The notes under the pieces were generated by a model that saw nothing but the letters and a program-made list of their open reading frames with translations, was not told the origin of the DNA and searched no databases. Source: Rhodocytophaga rosea (lineage in GTDB: Bacteria > Bacteroidota > Bacteroidia > Cytophagales > 172606-1). Taken from it: a stretch of DNA of 64,000 nt. The DNA lies in NCBI RefSeq assembly GCF_010119975.1, contig NZ_CP048222.1, forward strand, positions 8,904,501 through 8,968,500, read 5' to 3'. Positions 8,454 through 16,628 of this stretch are shown here, in pieces. The first letter of the stretch is position 1; every line of letters begins with the position of its first letter. A program made the translations under genes and the position numbers.

Positions 8454-9578
8454 TCAAATCGTCTTTCGAACCGAGCATATGGCGATATTTTCTTTTTTCC
8501 CCTTAAGTTGGATGGCACCCAATGTTTCCGTTTCAAATTCATCTTCGGGCACGTTCAGTTTCTGCAGCAGGGGCTCAGATATCAGCAGCGTTTTGCCATA
8601 GTCATTACAAACACTTTGGATTCTTGCTGTTGTGTTGATCGTGTCCCCGTGGTAGGCGACCTCGAGTTTGATTTCTCCGATTTCCACAGCGGTGACTTTG
8701 CCTGCGTGAATTCCTGCTTTAAATTCTGGTATCCAACCGTACTGTTGCTGATAATATGGTGACCTTGCACGAAGCCGTTTTTCACAAGCAAAGAAAAAAC
8801 GGATGCAACAAAAATTTCTTAGCCCTTCCCTTGTTTGCCAGGTAAGAACGATTTCGTCGCCCACATACTGGTAGATCTGTGCGTTGTATTGGGCGATGTC
8901 CCCATTGATATCACTGAATGCATCCCTGATGAATGCGCTGTACCGCAGGTGCCCCAATTGTTCAGCAATGGAAGTAGATGATTTTAGGTCCATGAAGAGG
9001 AAAATTCGCTCTTCTTCCCTTGGAGTTCTGTACCGGCCAAGCAACAAAGGAACTAGCACGCCCGGGCCGTATCTGCGGTTCATCTGGTTGATGAAACTGA
9101 TCATCAGGGTCATAAAAAAATAATAAATGGCTGAGGCTAGGTAAAAAGAGTTCCAGGCAGCAGCGACAGGCATCCTGGCAGCACTTGAAAATATAATGTT
9201 GAAAAAATCATAAAAAACAAAATGAAGCAGCAGCACGATCAACGTCAGGATAAGAAATGAAATGAGGGTTTTTATAAACAGCAGGCTTGCAAAAGATTTC
9301 TTTCTAAACAACCCCTTTCTTAGGTAAAAGTCAGCTAAGCCAAGGCTCAGACCATAAAAAATAACCATGAGGAGGGAAACCATCAAGAGGGGCACGAAAC
9401 TGACCACTGCTTTTATCTGGTAGGTTATGGAAATGGCTTGTGCATGGAAATACATCAGTAACGCAAGAAGGAGGTTCGCGAAAATCCAAAAGGTGATCTG
9501 AATCGACAAGAATGTCAACAAGGGAAAACGAGCCGTGATTCGTTGTGCTCGGCTGGTGTAATCAGATTGTGAACTCAT
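8454..9578 (-). CDS. membrane-bound class III adenylate/guanylate cyclase
   Basis: The N-terminal half (about residues 25-170) contains four or five hydrophobic helices, and the C-terminal half is a class III cyclase catalytic domain. Both metal-binding aspartates are visible, in LFMDLKSST and in YQYVGDEIVLTW. The later conserved segment GDTINTTARIQ carries the Asn and Arg positions used for transition-state stabilisation. The product is predicted to form cyclic nucleotide at the inner membrane. Crp/Fnr-type proteins are encoded at 26 and 37 kb, but those sequences do not show whether they bind the nucleotide. The AraC-type gene upstream on the same strand may be cotranscribed (gap about 40 bp). 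Confidence 0.88.
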   Translation of the reverse strand: MSSQSDYTSRAQRITARFPLLTFLSIQITFWIFANLLLALLMYFHAQAISITYQIKAVVSFVPLLMVSLLMVIFYGLSLGLADFYLRKGLFRKKSFASLLFIKTLISFLILTLIVLLLHFVFYDFFNIIFSSAARMPVAAAWNSFYLASAIYYFFMTLMISFINQMNRRYGPGVLVPLLLGRYRTPREEERIFLFMDLKSSTSIAEQLGHLRYSAFIRDAFSDINGDIAQYNAQIYQYVGDEIVLTWQTREGLRNFCCIRFFFACEKRLRARSPYYQQQYGWIPEFKAGIHAGKVTAVEIGEIKLEVAYHGDTINTTARIQSVCNDYGKTLLISEPLLQKLNVPEDEFETETLGAIQLKGKKENIAICSVRKTI

Positions 9579-9618
9579 TGTTGATGTCAGTAATCATGTT
9601 AGAGCACGTTGCTGTGCA

Positions 9619-10533
9619 TTAATTGAAAGAACGCCTGAAATCCACAGGCGACACACTGGTTTTGAGCTTGAAGAGTTTACTAAAGGATTGGGGATGTTCG
9701 AATCCTAACTCATAAGCTATTTCGCTGATCGAAGCCTGGCTTGTAGACAATCGTTCCTTTGCTTTTTCGATCAGATGATGATGAATGTGCCCTTGTGCAT
9801 TTTGCCCTGTGAGTGACCTGAGCATATCACTTAAATAATTGGCGCTGACATTTAACTCGCTGGCAAGATACTGGACAGTTGGGAGACCCTGTTTTTGCAG
9901 GACTTCTGAGTTGAAGTAGGCATGCAAAACCTGTTCTACCCTTTGTAATAAAGTACTGCTTACCGCCTTACGGGTAATGAATTGCCGGCTATAAAACCGG
10001 TTGGCGTAATTGAGCAGCAATTCAATCTGAGAAATAACAACGTCCTGGCTGAAAGCATCAATTCTGCTTTTCAATTCTTCTTCAATACTTTGAAAAACTG
10101 AAATGATGGTGGCTTTTTCGCTTTCAGACAAGTGCAACGCTTCATGGATTGAATAGGAAAAAAAACCATAGTCTTTGATTTTCCTAGAGAGTTCGTAACC
10201 CAATAAAAAATCCGGGTGGAAAAGTAAAGTATACCCAGATTGATCACTGAGTGGCGGGTGACCTCCGGTGATTTGATTGGGCGAAACAAAGAACATTCCG
10301 CCTTCATCAAAATCGTAGTAATGCTGCCCGTATTTGAACTGCCCCTGGAAGTTCATTTTATAAGAAATCTTGTAGAAGTTCAGAATATGCGGATTGGGTA
10401 GTTTTGCCAACGGAATAGCGCCGTCTGCATTGTTTATCAAACTTACCAAGGGGTGCATAGGTGCCGGTATGTCCAGCACCCTATGCAACCTTGATAAAGA
10501 ATTGATTCTGTGGTTAGACATTTCGTCCTTCAT
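9619..10533 (-). CDS. AraC-family transcriptional regulator
   Basis: The 304-residue protein has an N-terminal cupin-like sensor part and a C-terminal pair of helix-turn-helix motifs (about residues 205-300). The segments VQYLASELNVSANYLSDMLR and ISEIAYELGFEHPQSFSKLF are the two recognition regions of AraC/XylS proteins. It lies 10 bp downstream of the alpha/beta hydrolase stop on the same strand, which suggests one transcript with that gene and perhaps with the cyclase gene. The ligand is unknown. Confidence 0.9.
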   Translation of the reverse strand: MKDEMSNHRINSLSRLHRVLDIPAPMHPLVSLINNADGAIPLAKLPNPHILNFYKISYKMNFQGQFKYGQHYYDFDEGGMFFVSPNQITGGHPPLSDQSGYTLLFHPDFLLGYELSRKIKDYGFFSYSIHEALHLSESEKATIISVFQSIEEELKSRIDAFSQDVVISQIELLLNYANRFYSRQFITRKAVSSTLLQRVEQVLHAYFNSEVLQKQGLPTVQYLASELNVSANYLSDMLRSLTGQNAQGHIHHHLIEKAKERLSTSQASISEIAYELGFEHPQSFSKLFKLKTSVSPVDFRRSFN

Positions 10534-10542
10534 AGTATCTGT

Positions 10543-11472
10543 TTATAATTTGCTGTCAATTCTACCTTTTGCACTTGCTACCCCGTTCAGCGCTTTCTTT
10601 GCTTCTTCCCAACTACCATCTTTCTGATTGAGTGCACTGTGAAGATACGCTAGAATGCTTTCGCAAACAAAGGTTACCCTCTCCGGATTTTCATCACTTG
10701 TCTCGCGGGCATCATAGCCTGATATACCGCCAAAAATGTGTTCAGCGCCAAACACTGTGAGCAGGTCCTTGGGACCGTGACTTTGGTAATATGCGTCCGC
10801 ACGCCAGTTGTCCACATCAGAGAACATGAGGTTTTTATCTTTGTCCCCATTCACAATGAGTGCTGGCAAAGTCATGGTGCTGAAATTGCCGGCCGCCAAC
10901 ACAGGATAGTGCTGTCTGGCGGCTCCGTTAAATCCTTCGGGTCCACCAGACACGCCAATGAGCACCCGGGCCTTTAATCTTGGTTCTGCGGCATTCACGA
11001 TTTTACCTATTGCCGGGTCAGTTACCTCCATGCCAGCTAGCATGGCTACCGTGTGGCCTCCCATGGAATGGCCAATGGCAGCAACCTTCGTTTTATCGAC
11101 CCTTCCGCTTAACCCAGGTACTGTGGAAATAATCTGGTCCAAATGATCCAGGATGTATTTCATGTCCGTTGCCCGCGAATTCCAAAACAGGGGAGCTTCG
11201 GGAATGGATGGGTCAAGTGTCAGTGTTTTGGAATCTTGGTGTGTCGGTTGAATGACGACAAACCCGTACGAAGCAAAAAAATCAACAAGTGGGCCATAAC
11301 CTCTGTAGGAAGAGAGAAAGTTGGAGGCGCCATGGCCGTGGGAAAGAAGAATGACGGGCAGGTTATTTCCGCTCGCGGGAGCAGAAACTTTCATTTGGAG
11401 GTCTACGTGACGGCCGGGAACTGGTAATATAACCGGACTGAAGCTGATGATGGGAGTTTGTGACTGTTTCAT
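10543..11472 (-). CDS. alpha/beta hydrolase, dienelactone or PAF-acetylhydrolase type
   Basis: The 309-residue cytoplasmic hydrolase has an oxyanion segment LLSHGHGAS, the nucleophile elbow GHSMGG (S136), an acid in NGDKD and the catalytic His near GAEHIFGG. The broad layout matches the chlorophyllase/dienelactone hydrolase-like group. No signal peptide is seen. It leads an apparent transcript that continues into the AraC gene, so the regulator may respond to a substrate or product of this enzyme. A strong hairpin lies 25 bp upstream of its start. Confidence 0.85.
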   Translation of the reverse strand: MKQSQTPIISFSPVILPVPGRHVDLQMKVSAPASGNNLPVILLSHGHGASNFLSSYRGYGPLVDFFASYGFVVIQPTHQDSKTLTLDPSIPEAPLFWNSRATDMKYILDHLDQIISTVPGLSGRVDKTKVAAIGHSMGGHTVAMLAGMEVTDPAIGKIVNAAEPRLKARVLIGVSGGPEGFNGAARQHYPVLAAGNFSTMTLPALIVNGDKDKNLMFSDVDNWRADAYYQSHGPKDLLTVFGAEHIFGGISGYDARETSDENPERVTFVCESILAYLHSALNQKDGSWEEAKKALNGVASAKGRIDSKL

Positions 11473-11496
11473 TTTAGTAGCGATTAAATTTTGATA

Positions 11497-11523
11497 TAGG
11501 CAAAGGTCATCAACCTTTGCCTA
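11497..11523. promoter_or_regulatory. perfect hairpin upstream of the hydrolase gene
   Basis: TAGGCAAAGGT (11497-11507) and ACCTTTGCCTA (11513-11523) pair over 11 bp with a 5-nt loop. It is not followed by a T run in the direction of the gene, so an operator or a leader structure is as likely as a terminator. Confidence 0.5.
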
Positions 11524-11569
11524 CCCGGCGTAGTGAAATCGGGGCATTACGTAGCCAAACTCCGGAAAG

Positions 11570-12291
11570 GTTTCAATAACTTGGTGGAATGTTATAAGGA
11601 CAGGTATGGTGCTCTCCTGATCATGTCCAGAATTTGGGAGCGCCATATTCTACGCTTCGACAGCAAGGCAAACATCTGATCACCAAGCTTCGCTCAGATG
11701 CAGATCCATATGGTTTATGGCAAGGTGTCGGCCAACCCAAACAGCGAGGAGCGAGGCGTAAATATGCCGGCAAAGTCAACTTTGAGGACTTGGCAAGTTG
11801 GTCACATATGGGAGAAGGTACTATATATGCTTACCTGCAACTCTAGGCACAATGGCTATATTCTAAAAAGTATCACCGCAGTCTGTTAGTGGTTTTAGTG
11901 CGCAATACCAAAACCAACAAGTATGTCTTACTAGCCTCAACCGATCTCCAACAAGAGCCACAATAAGTAGTGCAATACTATCAACTGCGTTTTCAACTCT
12001 AATTTCGTTTTTCGCGATGCTAAGCAGTTCACGGGATTGACCCAATGTCAAGCACGAGAGGAGGCTAAGATGAATTTTCATTTGAACCTCTCTTTGAGTG
12101 CCGTCAATATTGCCCGAGTGGCCCTTCAAGAAGACCAATCCTATCTCAACTCTATGAATACCTTCCTACGCAGGCAAACAAACCGGCGAATAGCTGAATT
12201 GATTTATCAGCAACTCAGCACTTGTAGCTCAGTAGACTTTAAACACTATAAGCCGCTGGATTTTCAATTCTGGCCTAAAAAAGCCACGTAA
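11570..12291 (+). pseudogene. degenerate DDE transposase
   Basis: Pieces in several frames can be read as one transposase: LITKLRSDADPYGLW, KQRGARRKYAGKVNFEDLA, then FRDAKQFTGLTQCQA with the acidic residue region typical of the C-terminal part of IS4-like DDE enzymes, and finally NFHLNLSLSAVNIARVAL. Stops and frame changes interrupt it at about 11846 and 11970-12040. The N-terminal part is missing. No inverted repeats were found, so only an internal and C-terminal relic remains. Confidence 0.6.
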
Positions 12292-12397
12292 ACTTTTCTT
12301 AAACTGTATACACTATTGCATAATTTAATTCACCGGCCATCGAAAAGGCCTGGTTGTTAAATTCAAGCAGATAAAAAATAATGGGAATAAAGAAGTT

Positions 12398-12518
12398 TGT
12401 CAAGCCCCTGTTTTTCAGACAGAAACTGAGAAAAAAAATGACTCAAATTAAGATTAGCCCCTTTCTTTAGATTTAAAACAAAGGGGTAGTTAAATTAACT
12501 TCCCTACTGTTGAAACTG
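12398..12518. repeat. paired family A and family B repeats
   Basis: A family A copy (12398-12422, TGTCAAGCCCCTGTTTTTCA then GACAG) is followed by a family B copy (about 12457-12518) with the core TAGTTAAATTAACTTCCC. The two families occur together at several places in the window. Confidence 0.65.
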
Positions 12519-12605
12519 AATTTTGAAAGAATAGAGTTTGATGACTCAACTAGTTGTTTTGTTACTTCGTTATGTTACAAGTGTACTTAGTAGTCTCAAT
12601 ATCTT

Positions 12606-12782
12606 ATGAAATATCTCAATATATTAATCCCTGCAGCTTTAGTCGGGTATCTTATTTATCTTATTTATCAAAATATACAATTGCAGCAAACAGATGATCT
12701 TCTGCTACAATCCTTTCTGTTACTTTTTGGTATCGGCATTATTATTTATAGATTCCTTAAGTTACGCAAGACGAATTCTTAA
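12606..12782 (+). CDS. small two-helix membrane protein, 58 aa
   Basis: The frame encodes a 58-residue protein with two hydrophobic helices (about residues 4-21 and 36-50) separated by the polar linker QLQQTDD and ending in a basic tail KLRKTNS, which suits a small inner-membrane hairpin protein. No known family was recognised. Support is the clean amphipathic plan and an intact frame; no clear ribosome-binding site is present, as is usual in Bacteroidota. Confidence 0.5.
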   Translation: MKYLNILIPAALVGYLIYLIYQNIQLQQTDDLLLQSFLLLFGIGIIIYRFLKLRKTNS

Positions 12783-13101
12783 TGGAACCTGATTTCATAA
12801 GTGAAGGATCTTTTCTTAGATACCTATTCATACATACTATAGTAGACAAGGGTTCTCTCTGAAAGTTGCTACAAGTAAATAATGTAACTACTCCTTATGA
12901 TGAGCTTAAAAAGGGCTATATTCTAAATCTCTATAAGTAACACCAAAGGATTAGCTATAATAATTGCCCGTTTGTAATTACTTCATAAAAAAAACAGATT
13001 CTTTAAGAAGAGGAAAACAGTAAGCGTGATTTGATTAATAAATCTGCTCTCTTTGTACCCTCCATTTTTATGTGGGAACTTCACACTGCCTTCTTAAGGC
13101 A
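12783..13101. other. intergenic region, no gene seen
   Basis: This 319-bp spacer is AT-rich and holds no supported frame, repeat or RNA gene. Confidence 0.5.
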
Positions 13102-13139
13102 AAAACAGAGCAATAGATACGATGCTATTGCTCTGTTTT
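13102..13139 (-). terminator. intrinsic terminator after PEP carboxylase
   Basis: A 15-bp perfect stem (AAAACAGAGCAATAG with CTATTGCTCTGTTTT) closes an 8-nt loop and has T-rich ends in both directions. It lies about 38 bp past the ppc stop codon. Confidence 0.8.
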
Positions 13140-13177
13140 ATTTATTATTGAAGCTGGAAAAGAATTAATATAGATGC

Positions 13178-15751
13178 TTAGGCAGAATTTCTCTCTGCAT
13201 TAATAATCCCGAAAGAGCAGCGAATTACGAGGTTTTCATAATTTTTCTTGTTTGGTGTTTCTGCTGATTGCTCTTCCATTTTGCGAATTTTAGTAAGCGC
13301 AAATTGTTGTATGGTAAGCAATGGCAGCTCAATGCGTTGACGCATCTGGATAGAAAGTTGTTCTACTGGCTTATCATCCATCAGTTTGGCCGAGCCTGTC
13401 AGACGCAGTACATGCTTTTTGGTGCATTCAAACTCATCGAAAATCATATTCCAAACTTTGCCATACTTAGGATGATCGGATAAGAAAGCTGTCAATGGGA
13501 AAAAGCATTTACTCATGGCCATTTCACAATTACCTAATAAGGTACGGAAGAAAATAGAGTTTTTATACAACTGCTCAACATCTGCCCATCTACCTGATTT
13601 ATCCATTTTATCCAACGCCATCCCTACACCATAGTAGCCGGGTAAATTTTGTTTTAACTGGCTCCAGGAACCTACATAGGGTACTGCCCGCAAATCATTC
13701 AAATTCAGCTTACCGGCTTTACGTTTGGCTGGCCGGCTGCCAATATTGGTTTCTGCATAATAACGTAATGGGCTGGCATAATTCAGGTAATCCAGAAAAT
13801 CCGGACGGTTCTTTAATTGATTATACGCCTCATAACTTTCAAAAGCTAGGTCTTGTAAAAGCTGCTCTTCTGCTTGGGTAAGCGTTGTATCTGTTTTATG
13901 GAGGGCATTCGTAATACCTGCGTTGAGCAACTGCTCTATATTAAACTGGGCAGAATCTACCGTACCAAAGTTGGAACTGATCGTTTGGCCTTGTATAGTC
14001 AATTGTATTTCTTTATTTGCAATATTGCTGCCCATAGATGCATAAAACTGGTGTGTTTTACCACCACCTCTGGCCGGCGGGCCTCCCCTGCCATCAAAGA
14101 AGATTACATCCACATCGTATTGCCGGGAAATAGCACTTAGGGTTTCTTTGGTTTTATAAATACTATAATTTGCCATTAAATAGCCACCGTCTTTGGTGCC
14201 ATCTGAAAATCCCAGCATGATGGTCTGCACATTTCTTCTGCGGGAAAGATGCTGCCGGTAAGCCGGATTTTCATAGAGATTTTTCATTACTTCTCCGGCA
14301 TGCTGCAGATCATTAATGGTTTCAAACAGCGGCACAATGTCTACGGTTAATTCATCTGGCTTCCATCCGCTAAGTAAGAATAGGCCATATACTTCTAGTA
14401 CATCCAGGGCGCTGGTACTATGGCTGATAATATACCGGTGGCAACCTTCTTCTCCATTTGTTTGCTGGATATTTTTTATAGCTGCCATAGATTCCAGGGT
14501 ATCCTGCATTAATTCATCTTCCAATATAGCCGGGTCAGCAGGGGAAGTTACTTTCAGCAGAGCGGCTATTTTCTGTGATTCTGACAAATCTTTATAATTC
14601 TTTGGTAGCAAAGAACTTTTTTCGGCAATTGCTTCCATGGCTTGTGCATGAACCGAACTATCCTGCCTTATATCCAGAGAGGCAAAATGCAGCCCAAATA
14701 ACTCTACTTTTCGCTGCAGATTTTCTACCAGGTTTACAAATAATCCATTATGGGTTTCCTGCAACGTCTGGCGCATTTGTTCCAGCATATTCATAATTTC
14801 ATCTTTGGAAAGATCTGCTTTATGACCAGGAACAAATAAATTATTGAATAGCTTTTGTTCCAATGTGGCTAATACATTGGCAACTCCCTTAAACGTAAGC
14901 CGGCGTTTCAGCTTCCGCACATCTGCATAATAAGATCTGATAATAGCTCCCCGTAGCGCATCTGCCACTTTCAAGGTAGTTTCGGTTTTTACAAAAGGAT
15001 TACCATCCCGGTCACCTCCAGGCCAGAAACCCATTCGAATGATGGCATGCTTGCCATATATATCGGAAGGGAATTGATTTTTCAGCGAAGTCAATATTTG
15101 CCCGGCTGATTGGTAAAAGACATTCTCCAGATACCAGATCAGGCTTACTGCTTCATCATATGGTGTGGGTTTTTCTTTTTTGAAGAAAGGTGTTTTACCC
15201 AGTTGCAGCAAATAACTATTTACCTGTGCCGTACTGTCATGGATAATAGCTTTAGATAAATCATTAATAATACCTAGAACTTCGCTAGGATAAAACTGGG
15301 TAGGATGTGCCGTTAATACCAACCGGACTGAAAATTCTTTCAGCTTATTTTCCAATATTTGCCTGGTTTTGCTACTAGGTACCTGCGATTGTAAATTTTT
15401 TAAAGTTCCCGGACCATTCATATCATGTATATCTCGGAAAGCAGCATCTTCCAGGGCATCGAACAAAACTACCTGCCGCTCAGCATATTGCACAAAGCGG
15501 AAAAGTAAATCTGTTTGTTCTTGTTCTGTGCGGTACGGGGTATACTGTTGAATAAAGGTATTGATAATATCCTCTGGGCTCTGTCTTTTATTGTATCCTT
15601 CTTCACAGTGCAATAAAAACAAAGAAAGCAAGATGCCAGTTTTTTCTACCCGGTGAAAGGGTAGCGCAGTAAAGAGGCTGTTATATAACTGAAATTTTAG
15701 ACCTACTTGATGATTGTAAATTTGTAAGAGATTACCAGCAGAACCATCCAT
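13178..15751 (-). CDS. ppc: phosphoenolpyruvate carboxylase
   Basis: The enzyme carboxylates phosphoenolpyruvate with bicarbonate to oxaloacetate, replenishing the TCA cycle. Recognisable signatures are VLTAHPTQ with the catalytic His (H149), GFWPGGDRDGNPFV, the loop GFSDGTKDGGY, and FFDGRGGPPARGGG, which holds conserved arginines of the active site. Length (857 aa) is near the bacterial norm of about 880-930. The C-terminus is odd: the usual ending with a terminal glycine is replaced by an extended tail, so the allosteric site may differ. This divergent form is common in Bacteroidota. The gene is monocistronic and ends at a strong terminator. Confidence 0.95.
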   Translation of the reverse strand: MDGSAGNLLQIYNHQVGLKFQLYNSLFTALPFHRVEKTGILLSLFLLHCEEGYNKRQSPEDIINTFIQQYTPYRTEQEQTDLLFRFVQYAERQVVLFDALEDAAFRDIHDMNGPGTLKNLQSQVPSSKTRQILENKLKEFSVRLVLTAHPTQFYPSEVLGIINDLSKAIIHDSTAQVNSYLLQLGKTPFFKKEKPTPYDEAVSLIWYLENVFYQSAGQILTSLKNQFPSDIYGKHAIIRMGFWPGGDRDGNPFVKTETTLKVADALRGAIIRSYYADVRKLKRRLTFKGVANVLATLEQKLFNNLFVPGHKADLSKDEIMNMLEQMRQTLQETHNGLFVNLVENLQRKVELFGLHFASLDIRQDSSVHAQAMEAIAEKSSLLPKNYKDLSESQKIAALLKVTSPADPAILEDELMQDTLESMAAIKNIQQTNGEEGCHRYIISHSTSALDVLEVYGLFLLSGWKPDELTVDIVPLFETINDLQHAGEVMKNLYENPAYRQHLSRRRNVQTIMLGFSDGTKDGGYLMANYSIYKTKETLSAISRQYDVDVIFFDGRGGPPARGGGKTHQFYASMGSNIANKEIQLTIQGQTISSNFGTVDSAQFNIEQLLNAGITNALHKTDTTLTQAEEQLLQDLAFESYEAYNQLKNRPDFLDYLNYASPLRYYAETNIGSRPAKRKAGKLNLNDLRAVPYVGSWSQLKQNLPGYYGVGMALDKMDKSGRWADVEQLYKNSIFFRTLLGNCEMAMSKCFFPLTAFLSDHPKYGKVWNMIFDEFECTKKHVLRLTGSAKLMDDKPVEQLSIQMRQRIELPLLTIQQFALTKIRKMEEQSAETPNKKNYENLVIRCSFGIINAERNSA

Positions 15752-15973
15752 AAATTGTAAAATTGTAAAAAAGTTGATTAAGTATGTTGCCTGTCAGCAG
15801 GCAAAAGAAATAATATCTGGTTAAACTACGAAAAATTAGTTTGTCCACACATGAATAGAGAAAAAATTAACGATCGCATCATATATAGGTAAATGGTCAT
15901 TGGTCCATAGCCATAGGTACTTTATATTAAAATGACCAAAAATGGCTATTGACCAATACTGATCTCCTCCCAA

Positions 15974-15998
15974 TGTCAGGCCCCTGTTTTTCGGACAG
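15974..15998 (+). repeat. family A dispersed repeat, consensus copy
   Basis: TGTCAGGCCCCTGTTTTTCG followed by GACAG is the best family A match. It lies 48 bp before a family B copy. Confidence 0.7.
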
Positions 15999-16045
15999 AA
16001 GCCAAGTAGAAAATTCAGGTGTGAATTTCTCCTCCAATGTTGATG

Positions 16046-16092
16046 AGTTTCTCCAAAGAGGCGGTTAAATTAACTACCCCTTTGGAGAAACT
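16046..16092. repeat. family B palindromic repeat, complete
   Basis: Arms AGTTTCTCCAAAG and CTTTGGAGAAACT pair perfectly over 13 bp. The core GGTTAAATTAACTACCCC is itself palindromic. Confidence 0.75.
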
Positions 16093-16129
16093 GTATGAAT
16101 GGAAAAAAGATAATAGTATCCATTAAATT

Positions 16130-16206
16130 CCCCTTTTCTCAATTTTAACGTTGATGGCACTAAAAAGGGGAGAGTTATTTTAACTCCTTCGTTATTTGAA
16201 ACTTAA
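16130..16206. repeat. family B palindromic repeat, divergent
   Basis: The copy includes AAAGGGGAGAGTTATTTTAA and CTCC, with a trailing TTGAAACTTAAG. A further partial copy lies at 16376-16412 (GTTAAAATGG, then CTTTCTTGATACT). Confidence 0.55.
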
Positions 16207-16628
16207 GAATCTAGATACTGGATACTAAATCCGCTCATTTTCCAGTTTCCACTATTTTAGGTGAAGTCCAGGTGGTCTTCCCCCAGAAAAGTGGACACCT
16301 AGAGAAGATCTGCTTTTAACTATGTAAAAAATTTAAACAAAAGTTTACTAAGGATTACATTCTTGGTAATTAGAAATGGTTAGTTAAAATGGCTCCCTTT
16401 CTTGATACTAATCTCTTGCTCATAGTTAAGAATGAATCCCGCTTTCTTGAAACTTAATGAAGGGGATAGAGGGGAAAGAATTGTATTGGCCAATTTTATT
16501 TCTTAATTTCTCCTTCCACTTGCGCCCTTTATCAAAACAAAAGCTAGAATGGTGCGAAAAGTACAGCGACTCTTCCACTGGGTGGATACATTTGGCCTAT
16601 TTTTGATTAAAAATCAACACGTTAAGTC

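Larger units (their letters stand above)
15752..16628. other. long repeat-rich spacer
   Basis: This 877-bp spacer has no gene. It holds one family A copy and three family B copies, listed separately. It also has AGTGGACACCTAG at about 16279, resembling GTGTCCACT stretches at 3990 and 40140. These may be relics of insertion-sequence ends. Confidence 0.6.

Noticed and set aside
9694-9704. TTCGAATCC resembling a tRNA T-loop
   Set aside because: It lies inside the AraC gene, and neither cloverleaf stems nor an acceptor end can be drawn around it.
13268-15551. Several plus-strand frames inside the PEP carboxylase gene
   Set aside because: They are antisense shadows of a well-recognised gene and have no domain content.
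3983-16290. GTGTCCACT stretches at 3990, 16279 and 40140 as ends of one insertion sequence
   Set aside because: Matches are short, lie far apart and have no transposase between them; they may be unrelated relics.
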